From Phallusia fumigata (Eukaryota > Chordata > Ascidiacea > Phlebobranchia > Ascidiidae), in the NCBI GenBank assembly GCA_008931825.1, contig QXVZ01002723.1, positions 1 through 44,478 on the forward strand: a stretch of DNA of 44,478 nt. Direction: 5' to 3'. Shown here piece after piece: positions 10,669-22,435 of this stretch. Each line of letters opens with the position of its first letter. Positions within the stretch are counted from its first letter, which is position 1. A program made the position numbers and the translations under genes. Under the pieces are notes generated by a model that was not told the DNA's origin, searched no databases, and saw only the letters and a list, made by a program, of their open reading frames with translations.

Positions 10669-11931
10669 AATTCACCTCCAAACCACATGAGTTGTTCTTG
10701 CCAGAATTGTCCAGGAAGCACTTTACGTGTCAACGGGTGGGGATGCGGCCGCTGGCACAACCCGCAGTTTGTTTTTGGCGCCAAAAATAATGCGAAACAG
10801 TAACTACTCGTTGTTGACTTTGCTCAAGCGCCGGATATTTTGCGCAGGTTAGCATTTGTATGAGCTCGTTGATAGAAAGGTTTGGCTCGTGGCGACCCTT
10901 TGACCAATAGGTGCTTCCTTAAACTGTACCTATTCGTGTTACCGCAGTCCTTTACACGAATTTCGCTTTGCGTTGTGACGTACCAGCAGGGGAAGTATGT
11001 CGGGTGACGTAATAAAGGAAGGTTCTTTTTCTGATGGGAAAATTTTACGCCGCAAAAGTCGTTCGGTTCTTAAGGCTTTGGCGGTTGTGTAACCCGTCGT
11101 TAAAGTTGTTTTGCAACAAGGTAGTGTTTAGAAGAAGCGCAAGCAATGCGCTGAGTGTGGTGCGCAACTGCCTTTAAAGTCCCGGATTCGGGGTGTTTGA
11201 ATGACTAATGATAGTTGCCGGATCAATTTGGGTACGTCACGACCGACATTGGTGTTCTCGGTCATATTGAGTTGCAAAGGTGTTTACAAATAACGGTTTT
11301 ACACAGGAAACATATACAGCATAATATGTCGTGATCATACAGGTAAATACAGCAACTTTTGACGTCAACTTCCTTTCAGGCACGGATTTCCTTGTCTTTA
11401 TTGCTACGAAAAACGTGATTGTAGTCAGTTTGCTTACTTCATGCATCCGCATTTGTCAGCGGGTAAACGTCCAGTTCTTCAAAAGATGACTGGTATTTCC
11501 AAACAAAAAGTTAGTCTTAATTTTCTAATCGGAATGTACAGTAAACTAACCGTTTACGAGCTTACAGTGCGCGTTCGATTTCAGACCTATTTGAGCTGTT
11601 ACCAATCACCTTTTTCCCCGTGCCCAAACCGCGAAAGCACCGGCCAACGTCAAAGGGCACATTGCAATTGTTAATGTGGAAGCAAGATATTGCGCCAAAT
11701 TGCCAATTGTGCCCGAACAAAGCGTGTGAATGCCGACGTTTGTCATGTTTATTTGCTTGCCGCTGAACATACAAATTGCTTTTTTCCCCCGCGCTCTTTT
11801 TTTATCCGCCCGCCCACTGGTTGATAGTGTTCAAGGACCAATCGTCGTTGGCGCCAGTCACTCGCAGCGAGTGAGGTCTGTGTAGCTCTCAGCTTGGTGA
11901 AGAGGTACAGCACTGACTTCTAAGCACAGTA
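10669..11931. other. Intergenic, CpG-rich, no gene recognised
   Basis: No exon with supporting splice sites was found. The stretch is richer in CpG than the DNA on the RPS19 5' side, and it ends in the presumed promoter and 5' UTR of the membrane-protein gene. A small perfect palindrome, CACTCG-CAG-CGAGTG, lies near 11860, about 70 bp before that gene's first ATG. Confidence 0.4.
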
Positions 11932-14900
11932 ATGGACTTTAAATCAAATGTGTTAAATGCGCTGCGACGTGTGGTAAATTTTAACCTTACTTCTGTTGAG
12001 TGTACGACAGCTTAGTCGACATTATCGCTGATAATGCCAGTTTTAAACAGATTTTACCATTTGTGACAATTGCAGAAATTTATCTAACATGTGCAATGTA
12101 TCTGCAACGGAAACTGTTATACCACCGCCTGATCGATGACGAAAGTGGAACTTATATTACTGATTATTTACAATGTGGCGTCGGTTTTGTTTGCTTGACA
12201 TATCTTCTATGGTGTGTGCTGTCAGCGAAATGCCAGTCTGTCAGCATCAGGGCACTGACATATAATGTAACCAAAACTACGTACTGTACATGTTTGCTGC
12301 TGCTTGCCTATTCTACACTGACGCTATGCGCTGGACTTGCACATCAGTTTTTGCAAACGGTAAGTCATATTTTCATTATCTAACCTTAATTAGCTAATTA
12401 GCCTTTGTGACAAACCAATGAACTATGTCTGTTACGTCACTGAACGGTTCTAACACCTTTATCCTGTGAAATTTTTATTTTCAGGTCCATCCTTACGAAA
12501 GCTGGCATGATGATATGACCTGGTTAATCGTTTGGAGAATGGGTCTTGCGTTTTCAAGTGGATTTTCGTTGTCACTACTTGTAATTCCCAAGTTTCTGGT
12601 ACGTATCTCACACAGCAAAGATGCGTGTACAACACAAACAAGTCGTTTGGGGGTGTCACGCTGTTGGTTCTGAATAATTGTCGCCTAATGGATCTGACGT
12701 CCAGTTTTGGGAAAACTACATGACATGTTAGTAAAGTACCTTAGTAGGTTTATTTTCGGGCTATGTTGAAACGCCCTCCGCCTTAACAATCTCTATTTTT
12801 GTAAATGATATACCTGCCTTGTTAAGGGCGTGTCTCTATCAGGTTTCGTGAGGTGAGCAAAGGATTTAGGTTTCCATTGTCCGGACACATCCAGGGAGGG
12901 TTTGTACACTGCTACAGCCCTATCAACTTTTCTTAGTCGTGTCGAGTTTGGGCCCTGCCACATGCCACCCAACCCGCCTTGCGTTTTGTCCTTCTAATTT
13001 TAGTGCAATATTAGCTTGGTGCCATTATCGCACTTGCGCACTTAAAAACTAAGATGAAGGGCAGTACTCTTATTACGTCGAGTGCCTGACTTCATGGTGA
13101 CCTCCCGTTTTGTTCGCAGCTGGAACAAGAGAATATCTTTCGCCTGAGTTCAAAACTCTCCCTGTTATACTACACTGTGGTTGGAGTGCTGTGCCTTGGC
13201 GTTTTTATACACAGTGTGTGGATGATATTCGCTGAAACAGACCCTTGGCGTGCGATGCCTGTTTTTTTATCAATATTTTCAAGTAAGTATAAAACCCAAA
13301 ACGATGTGTAGATTGCATACATCTTGACGTCGTGCTTGTTCGTGAAGTTTTGCTGACGCTACTATCATACAGCAGTGCCGACAATAACTTTATACGGTCG
13401 CCGCTAATGCGTAAACCGAGGCTGTATCCTGAACGACCGAGACTGTAGTTTTTATGTTCAGCTGCAATCAATGAGCGAAACGTTCACACTCTGTTTGTCA
13501 ATATTAAGCTCACTCGAAACCGATATTTTTGAGTGTTAAATGTTATTTGGCAGCGTTTATTTAAAACGAACTCCACGTTGATTAGTGGCCTCAGCCTTTA
13601 GGGATCTAGTCAATGGAATTTCAACTTAAGACACTATGGTGCCACGTCATTTGCATTTTTGTCCTTAAGGCAAGCGCCAAAAATACTCATTACTTCCGGT
13701 TTAACATTGTTTTGTTGAATGTTTGCTCAGGCGCCTTCGTCGATTGTGTTGTTGCCTTTTTCGTGTTTTTTGTCCGAACGCTGCGAGACGCCAGAAGCAG
13801 CAGGTTGATGGAAAGCAGCCCGAATGAAAAGTGTTTCGCGGAATCTCTCGTCAAACCGCAGACGAGTGAGTACATGCATTTGTAAAATTCATAGGGCCCA
13901 GTAGGCAAATTTAGTCAAGTGTTCGCCACCATTAAACATTTCTGTAAACTCAATACGCTGATTTGGTGGAAACACCAGTTTGTGGACCTTAGTGGTTGGA
14001 CCTTTTCAAGTACTCTTTACTGGGCCGATGTTTCCGCATATCTGCCGCAAAATAATCATTGCACAAATTCTGTCGAACCGCAAACCTTCTGGAACTTCCG
14101 CAATCTCCAACACAGGAATGTTAGGCCCTTGTGTGACTTAGAAGGTCTTCAGTTGACTTTGAGGGTGTGTTTGGTGTCCCGAAGATGTCACGAGGTTTTG
14201 ACTCGATGTACAATCTTATCTTAAACGGCAAAGTGAGATTCGAAGGTCGCTCCCCCCTGTCTCTGGGCGATGACCTCAAACCGTGCAGTCATAGTGCGCA
14301 AACTCTGGTCGTGTAAATATTTGTTTTAGCCTTGACACTGTCTGCGTTTTTCACACTAATTATAAGGATCTTGCGATTTCACACAACTCTAGCAGCTTCC
14401 AAGCTTATTAGCAAAGCCGTAATCCCGGCTTTAGACAGCGGTCATAGCCGCGTTCAAAAATTCACACGCGCTGTGATCCGATGATTATAATTTAATAAGC
14501 ACGACCATCTGTCTTCGGATATTTGGTCGTATTGATCTGGCTACGAAAGCGATGCCCAGCGGTCTATGGTTGACTCACACTTATCACTGTTTATTGTCTA
14601 CTCACAGAAGAAAGACGACCAAGTTCCCGGTCGGTGTCCACTTGTACCGATGATGGCGCTAAATCAACGCACGATGAAAAGCTTTCGAGGGTCCGTTGGG
14701 ATCTGCTGTTGCGAGCGATCGCGCCTTTGGTGTTTGTGGCGGGAGGTTAGTAGCGAACGAATTACCGACTATGGGATTTGTGTTATTTCCTGAAAGGGGG
14801 GTCAACGTAAATTAGGTGTCGTTCTTGAGTGGCCTTCGGATTGGGCTTATGATGCCTCAAAAATGCCCCAGAAAGTTATCTGACGTGGAAAAAAGCCTGC

Positions 14901-16392
14901 GTCACAAGCCTTTGCCGCTCAATGTTTTTCGAAATAGTTTTAAATTACTTATGTACCAGAAGTTAACAAATGTCACTCCTTACCACATCAAGTCGTAAGG
15001 TTGACTTTGACAAACGACAAAAGTCATTCACGCCGCAAGACTTGCTTTTTCAATTGGATGGCGGTGTTTACAGTGAAGAAATTATATCGCGCTATCCAAA
15101 TTATTGCCATAGGTGCGACCAAACTGCATGCGCGCTACATATAACCGTTGCTTTGGACTACAAGAAACATCAAATCAACAGGGGTGTGTTTTCCAATGAC
15201 CCATGTCAAAACGATCCAGAAGGTTACCATTTTGATCTTGTAACCGTCGCATATCCGCCCGACATTTTACCGCCGTGTTTTCCGATGCAATTTGGCGCAT
15301 ATTGCATGTTTGTCCGAAAGTACAACTGTATCTCGTTCGTGATTTGAAACTTCAGGGTAACACTTCCGGTTAAAATGTGTCACAACTTAACCAATATTCG
15401 GATAGATTTGTTGGAGTAAAGGTTTTACCACGAAAAGGGACATCATTGCCTTGGTAAACGGACCGCTTGTCGGTAAAGTTGCAAACGCCCCGTGAAGTTT
15501 TAAGAATGTCAAGTTTTACAAATTTAATTTTTGCAGTCACATCAAGTCATGCGAATCATAACGTTTTTCGATCAATTTTCGACAAAAATATGTAAATAAA
15601 GCGCAAATTTATTTAACCATTCAGTGACTGTTGGTTAGGGCGCGGCAACCTTGTGCTTTTATCCCGTGCTGGAGTTTTAAAAGCATATCTGAAGGGCGCG
15701 ATATTTATCAAGATTATCGCTCCGTGTCCAGTCGTTTTGATTTTTTATCAGCAAAGTCCGCAAATTCCTGTGACGGCTATTTCGTATGCCCTAGACGAAA
15801 CGAATTTTTCCGTGCATGCTACGGAACGAGATTGCCTATCGCGATCACCCCTTCGAAACGTGACTAATGAATCGTTGAAGTAAAATCTCGGCGTTTTTTG
15901 GCTAGTGACCAACACGCATAGATAAACATGTAACGGCAAAATCAATAACTTGTTTTTCGCTGTTTCAAGTTCTTATCCAAATGCCACACTTCGTTTGTTC
16001 CTGGAAATTTGAGCATGGCACTCAACATCAAGAACCCGCAAGCAGCGTGTTTTCGCCGCTTCTTAAGTGACAGACTTATAAACCAATACTATTGCTACAT
16101 AAGAATTATGCGGTTCACTTTGCATATACCGTATGAGAATTACATCAGTGAATAACTTTTGTATGCAGGTTGTACGTGGCTCGGCCTGACGAAATCGGGA
16201 TGTTCGGATAACGAGGACCCGGCTGCCAACGGCTGTCCTCTGCCAAACCATTTTAACCACAACGCATTAATGCACGTCATTCACAGTTTCGCCATTTTCA
16301 TGTTTTTTGCCGCTGAACTGCTCGCTATACGCCGCAGGCCTGATTCTTGCCGGAGCAGCTTAATCGAATCCGAACGACAATCAACAGTTTAG
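11932..16392 (+). CDS. Multi-pass membrane protein, family not recognised
   Basis: Four exons join in frame: from 12001 or 12011 to 12359, then 12485-12598, 13120-13282 and 16169-16392 (stop TAG), about 285 residues. A short first exon starting at ATG 11932 (MDFKSNVLNALRRV) or ATG 11955 would precede them across an intron of about 30-40 bp; its exact donor and phase are unresolved. At least six hydrophobic helices are visible, including LPFVTIAEIYLTCAMYL, YLQCGVGFVCLTYLLWCVL, TYCTCLLLLAYSTLTLCAGL, WLIVWRMGLAFSSGFSLSLL, LLYYTVVGVLCLGVFIHSVW and HVIHSFAIFMFFAAELLA. The last is preceded by CPLPNHFNHNALMH, a conserved-looking His/Asn motif at the membrane edge, and followed by a short polar, Arg-rich cytosolic tail. 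The layout is reminiscent of seven-helix membrane hydrolases or receptors, but I cannot place it in a family. Intron 4 is 2.9 kb and contains no recognised gene. Confidence 0.7.
13283..16168 (+). other. Large CpG-rich intron of the membrane-protein gene
   Basis: The intron has donor GTAAGT and acceptor TTTTGTATGCAG. Several ORFs of 75-125 codons occur here (for example 14970-15347), as expected by chance in a GC-richer stretch. None shows domain-like sequence or flanking splice signals. I see no repeat or RNA gene. Confidence 0.45.
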
Positions 16393-17293
16393 CCACTGTA
16401 GCTCTTTCTGATTCCTAACGACCACCCACTCACTCTTATCAACTTGTCACGTACACTTAAACTATTTCGCAAGTACTTCGGACACGTACGTTTACGTGCT
16501 AGCGCGCCCTTCCTATCAATCGGTCGTTGACCTTTTTCTTCCATAGTTAGACAACTGTCTCAATATGTTTGTTCTAAGAAACTTTATTTTGCATTTTACG
16601 CTGATGCTTAAACTGCCATTGTGCGCATGTGTTTTCGTCAATTGGCAACAATGTGAACATATTTACCTCTTTTAAACGGCCGAATGCTTGGCCGACATTT
16701 TTAAGTTTCATCTCACCATTGCAAAGTTTTATAAGCTGTAATAATTTTTTGACAATGTTTGTACTATTCTACTAGAACTGTACCACAAGTGTTCAGAGCG
16801 TCAATGAAATAGAATTTTAGTTGTCATTTGTTTTTTAAGTGATTTTGTTGGTTCGTTGCAAACGTTTCAAATAAATAATACATTTTCCACTGCGGCAAAT
16901 GCAGTGCTTTATTGCAGGAAATAATGATAAAAGTAAAAGACAAAGACACACAGGTAACAACGTTTTCTCTGTCAAAAACACGAGCATTTGGTTTAGGATA
17001 GCAGAAGTACAAAAATACCTTTAACAATTTTCCCATTGATTGTGAGTTCATCTTTTGTAAAACATTGGTACACTGGTATAGGTAAAAAACCTCGCTACCG
17101 TTTTGCATTTTATTATTCGTATTTTTTTTCGGTCTCACATACAAACATTTCAGTTTGGTTTGTCAGTTTGTTTTGCATGTAAAAATCGGCTCGTTTTTCG
17201 GACAAAAAGTTTTAATTTCTTACGGATTTGTTAAACTAAACATTTGCAAGGCCCCAATTAGACCGTCTCCTCTTCTCTTACCCCAGCCTTACT
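16393..17293. other. 3' UTR and intergenic DNA
   Basis: This stretch holds the 3' flank of the membrane-protein gene. An AATAAA occurs near 16870, inside CAAATAAATAATAC, and may be its poly(A) signal about 480 bp past the stop. No gene was recognised. Confidence 0.35.
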
Positions 17294-17506
17294 AAACAAA
17301 CCATTGATTGTTGGCACCCAACTTCGATAAGGTCATTGCCTCCGTCCATTGGATGGCCCGGTCCGGTAGATCCTACTTGTTGCCAAACAGTAGAATTGGA
17401 ACGGTACACACTTCATTAAACAGTCTGGGATTGGAGCTTTTTCGCGAGCTGATACTAAGCGCTCTTCGTCGATACTGTCCACAACAAATATGACCTCTGG
17501 GCCCAA
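17294..17506 (-). pseudogene. Broken ARF-family GTPase, last-exon remnant
   Basis: On the minus strand the sequence begins after an acceptor-like CAG with EVIFVVDSIDEERLVSARE, the beta-4 to alpha-3 region of an ARF GTPase. A one-base shift at about 17440-17450 moves the homology to another frame (NPRLFNEVCTVPILLFGNK). The base-specificity motif NKxD is then interrupted by an in-frame TAG between K and D. Homology continues as DLPDRAIQWTEAMTLSKL and ends at further stops. Compared with its two intact neighbours (18895-21661, -) it lacks a C-terminus, and no exon 1 or 2 was found upstream. It is best read as a decayed third member of the tandem cluster. Confidence 0.85.
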
Positions 17507-18894
17507 AATAAACTGATCGTTCAAAGTTCAAGAAAACCGAAGATTTTTCGATCTAATCGGTTTAGATTTTCCCTATCTCTGTCTACGCGTTGTCGAACGA
17601 AAGGTTTTGTTGTGATATTCAAGCCTTAATTTATTATTTCATGTTTCACCTGTCAACATTTATTAGCTTTCACACAAAATGCGTTGTAACGCGTAAGCAG
17701 ATTCTGACGTCAGCTTAGGGAAAATTCCACTGTTTAGTGTATCCTTTAGGATAAGAACCATTCACAGTTTCAAAGCATTGTTTCCAAAATAGTTAAAGCA
17801 TGGTTATGACCTTCGACTTACTACGTTAGTAGCTTGAATCCTGAACATGTAGCATTAAATGCGGTTGTCGGAAGCGTAGCCAACGATTTGTCCAATTTTA
17901 GCAGGTTTAAAATGTCCGTATAGCACCAGTTGAAACTACTCGACAGTTTCGGAGGATTAAACCTATCTCATATGCTAATTCGAACACATATAATTTTGAA
18001 AGCAGTGTGCAATATTTGTGTTTTACAAACTTACACGCGTGCTTTCCGCATCGCGTTGCTGTTTGCGTAAGTTTTTTTTTCACCTAGCAACATAAACTCT
18101 CTCAAGTCAAGTAAACACAACCAGCAGTATTACGTCACGTAGCGTACCACTCATCTGGAATCAGTGAGCTGTGACTCCGACTTTCCAAACACGAAAACAA
18201 ACTTTCGAAAACATAAACACACATGGAATGCAACGGATTATGAGACCAAAGTTCAATGTGGGTGCAAGCTGTGCCTGTGTACACTCTCGCTGCGTCTGCG
18301 GCAAAACTACATTTTCGCTTCTGGATTTATGTGCGAACACAGTTTTTGCTGGCTTCTTGCTGGTGTACATATTTACAGACTGTAATTTAACTAAAAATGT
18401 TTTTATGTTTATCTAATTTCCTATTCTTACATCGAACTGTCAACAAGCTTACCTGTTTACTTTTCGCCAAGACGGTGTGATATGTAGCTGTTGGCGTATC
18501 GTAAATGTTTAGGTTGAATACATTTGTCTTTTAGTTTAGTTTAGTTGAATCCTTTTTGTTGTGCACCAATACAAACACAAAACGTAATGTTTGGTTCTGA
18601 CGTCAGTTTGATTTAAAATAGGATGTTTACTTGCAATCCCACACGAACACAGGTTCCAAATATAACATTTGCCACGTCACTGACGTTTTTGTTGACATAC
18701 AGACATACAGTCACTCTTTTAATTAAAAAGAGCTGTGGTTTTGGGTGCATTGTTCTTCTCTTAGCATCAGTTTCTATCTTTGTACCGCGCAATACATAGC
18801 AGAGTTTAGGCAATTTGTTTAAAAACCGACACCCTATGACTAAGGTAACTGTGGCAGAGACACGTGTGCATATGGAATTTTTTTTCAGAAAACT
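17507..18894. other. Intergenic between ARF pseudogene and ARF gene A
   Basis: I looked on the minus strand for the missing first two exons of the pseudogene (P-loop GLDAAGK and WDVGGQ segments) and found none. Short overlapping ORFs at 18161-18416 on both strands have no family resemblance and no splice context. Nothing else was recognised. Confidence 0.45.
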
Positions 18895-20461
18895 TTAATC
18901 GTTATTGCTTTGCATTCTGCGAAAGTCTCTTATCTTTTCCGCAAACAGCTGTAGTCCTTCCATTAATCCTTCGCCTGAGGTCGCACAGCAACTTTGCACG
19001 TGCCAATTTTGTTTGTCATTTAGCTTGGAGAGGGTTAGCGCATCCTGTATCATTTCGGCTGAGCGGGCGTGAGGAAGGTCTTTCTTATTTGCCAAAACAA
19101 GAATCGGGAATTCCGCCTCGCCCTCTGCTAATCCCAGTATTTTGAACAACTCGTCGCGTGCATCTTCAAAGCGCTGCTCGTCGCTGCTATCCACCACATA
19201 TATAAGTCCTAAACAAATTTCAAGTTAAGGTTTATCGCGTAGTTTTGTCAAATCTTTGCTTTAAGCCCATTTTAACCGCATCCCCTTTTATGATACGTAC
19301 ATGTACACTCATAAATTATTGAAATGTTTGTTAAATTAATGCATGTACGAAACATTGTATAAGCATAGAGTTGCGGTCAAATACCGTCAGTATCTTTCAT
19401 GTAGTGTTGCCACAGAGGTCTCAACACAGTCTGTCCTCCCACATCCCACACCGTCATGGTCAAACCTTTACAAGGCTTCACCGTTTGTGCGCTAACCCCT
19501 ACCGTAGGGATTGTTCTTCTTGTTTCGCCGTACTTTAATTTGTAAAGGATCGTTGTCTTGCCTTTGTAAAAAGGACGATACGTTAACCAAGTCTATTAGA
19601 AACACACATAAGAAAACATAACGCGTATACCAATAAAACTTAACGAAGTTCGAAACCGCGTTGTTTTTAAAAGTGATTAAAAGTCATAGTTTAATATGGG
19701 GGTAGATGTATTTTTATAGGGGGTCGACTGTGTAGGGTGGACATTTTTCCTGGGCATTGCACTGTGCCATATAACCCTTTGGTTGACTTTACCCGGCCCA
19801 TTTAAGCTAAAAAAATACAAATTAACACATTTGATTTTATACAAGTGGTATTTTTGTAAGGAAACATTTCTTTTTCATTGCTTAACAATAGCTCTTATCG
19901 ACTTGGCAATGCTGTTTACTTCAAAATAAATACAATTTATATTATGCTGAATTGAGTTAAGCCTTCTGGCCCAACCTCCAAAATATTTTCTGTTTCTAAT
20001 GTGGCCACAAGGAAAAAACAACTGTCGCCCCTGTTTTAGACGTTATTGCGTGTCGATGTGCGAAAAACGTTTTACCATTGTTTTTAATGTCAATTCCTTC
20101 CTCTTTCTAAGAAAATTTTGTACCTCGAATTTAAAATCTTTCTCTTGTGAGCAAAGAGTTTTGTTGAGAATCATTGGCCTATGCTAATTTTTAAAAGTTC
20201 GTTTTGTTCTGATCGTCAAACGGTTGAAATAAACACACATAAAGCACCAAAAATAAGACTAGTGACTGCAAAGACTCGAACTGACACGAGTCAGTATTAG
20301 ATCTCGAGTTGCAAGCCAAAAAACTATGACTTTAATACTGGAGGACTAGTAAGCATCATCAACAGTTTACCTGCTGCATCTAATCCCAACATAGTAACAT
20401 ACGCAGGTCGACCTCGAAATTCCTTCCAGTTGTTGGAAAACTTTGCTGCGATTGACCCCAT
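18895..20461 (-). CDS. ARF-family small GTPase A (divergent switch regions)
   Basis: Exons on the minus strand are 20461-20371, 19561-19385 and 19208-18895, giving 193 residues. Motifs in order: N-terminal Gly2 (MGSIAAKF), as used for myristoylation in the family; P-loop GLDAAGKTT split by intron 1; switch [19 protein letters not shown] with the catalytic Gln; NKKD for guanine specificity; and CATSGEG. ARF GTPases are membrane-anchored switches that recruit coats and effectors. Switch I normally reads [12 protein letters not shown] and switch II QDKIR or QEKIR; here they are VGVSAQTV and QTVLR. This leaves nucleotide-binding residues intact but changes the effector surface. The gene shares all intron positions and the same exon 1 (91 bp) and exon 2 (177 bp) lengths with gene B. 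It is closer to ARF/ARL14-type proteins than to other ARLs, but no exact orthologue is claimed. Confidence 0.9.
20264..20343 (-). repeat. tRNA-like retroposon remnant in ARF gene A 5' flank/intron 1
   Basis: On the minus strand this 80-bp stretch has a B-box-like AGTTCGAGTCT at its 3' side and, before it, CATAGT...TTGGCTTGCAACTCGAGATC, which resembles a tRNA D-arm and anticodon arm. It is flanked by 7-bp direct repeats GACTAGT at 20257-20263 and 20344-20350. The T-stem and acceptor stem do not pair, so it is not a functional tRNA. A decayed tRNA-derived SINE or tRNA pseudogene fits best. The flanking repeat contains the palindrome ACTAGT, so chance cannot be excluded. It lies in the intron directly after exon 1 of gene A. 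Confidence 0.35.
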
Positions 20462-20907
20462 TTTACAGCCACCTTAACCTCTTGCATTGCTGTTTGGAAG
20501 GAAGCTAACTGTATCATAACACCTACATTAGCGCGTAAGCAATACGTAGATGAGTGTCTCTAAGTTGCCACAAAGCTAATGAGGAGGCGTTTATTCTTTT
20601 GGCTATGTGGTTTTTACCTTTACAAATCATCGCGTATTAAAAGTCAAATATACAACTTTTCTAAGCCCCGTCAAGATTGGTGTAAATTTGTAGCGATAAA
20701 ATAGCTTTCACGATATCCCTTAATTCACAACTTTGTCATCATTTTGCACGGGGCCTTTAACCCGTTGCAAGTCGATTGAAAAAACTTGTGTGCTTAAAAT
20801 ATTTAATGTATTAACAGATTAAAAAAATTCATACAAGTAGGAAAAATAATGAAAAAAAGGAAAAGTGCGGCTTTCAAAACAACAAAAAAGTGAAAACTAT
20901 ACAGGAT

Positions 20908-21661
<754 letters not shown>

Positions 21662-21714
21662 TACGTTCGGTGGTGGTTTTGCTTCTGTGTACACTTTCGT
21701 TCAGAAAGGTTTCG

Positions 21715-21722
21715 TTTATATA
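21715..21722 (-). promoter_or_regulatory. TATA box of ARF gene B
   Basis: On the minus strand the sequence reads TATATAAA about 54 bp upstream of the gene B ATG. A start site some 30 bp further on would leave a 5' UTR of about 25 nt. The position is right for a core promoter; function is inferred. Confidence 0.45.
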
Positions 21723-22402
21723 CGACTTGATTTGATGGGTGCTAAGTTGTGATAGACAACGCGTTTCGAACCACGTCGAAGGCGGCGCACACGTTGCCGA
21801 AACCACGAATAACTTTCTTTGTCAACATTTTACTTGCCGTGTGGCGAGTGACAACGAGAATAATTTGACGTCATACAATTCAGCAACTCGTAATATGTCA
21901 TAGATATCATATCGGTCTTTTTGCAAAAATTAGCGTAGTTTGAAAATCTAATTAAATAGAAACTAAAAAACAGGTAAGTAAACAAAAACAACCTAAAAGC
22001 TGAAACTACGTTTAAATAAAATTTTTAAAATCTGCACTAAACGAGTCAACACAAAATTTCTCGGGATTTTGTAAAGATAAACAAAACTTTGTCCGCGTGC
22101 GTTCGAATCGAAATAGAATTTATGCGTTAACAAATCTATTGTCTAATGCGTAGTACCGATTTAAGGAGCGATTATTTTTAAGGTTTGTTTTGTTTATCCC
22201 ATGTTTTCTTACCCTTTCTTGACCAAATGGCAATTGGCAACCATGCGTCGTGCGCACAGCATGGTGCTTATAGCAGTGGCCAGTGGGTAAGTTTGTAGTT
22301 GGCAAGCTACACTGTATCTGACTATCTGCCATAAAAAGCCGTAGCCTGTACTTTTGTGCTAAGTCTACAAAAAAACCACCGTGCAATCTTCATTTGATTT
22401 TG
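21723..22402. other. Divergent promoter region between ARF B and TAF1A
   Basis: About 0.7 kb separates two oppositely transcribed genes and should hold both promoters. The ARF side has a TATA box. On the TAF1A side no TATA is obvious. A possible acceptor (TTTGATTTTGATGCAG, ending 22408) sits 27 bp before the TAF1A ATG and could join an upstream leader. No coding exon was recognised. Confidence 0.4.
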
Positions 22403-22435
22403 ATGCAGGTTTACCAAAGCATATTTAGTAAAAAT

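Noticed and set aside
14970..15347. 125-codon ORF in the large intron of the membrane-protein gene
   Set aside because: No domain-like sequence, no splice or promoter context; chance ORFs of this size are expected in CpG-rich DNA.
18161..18416. Cys-rich overlapping ORFs between the ARF pseudogene and gene A
   Set aside because: Open in several frames on both strands, no family resemblance, no splice sites; not the missing 5' exons of the pseudogene.
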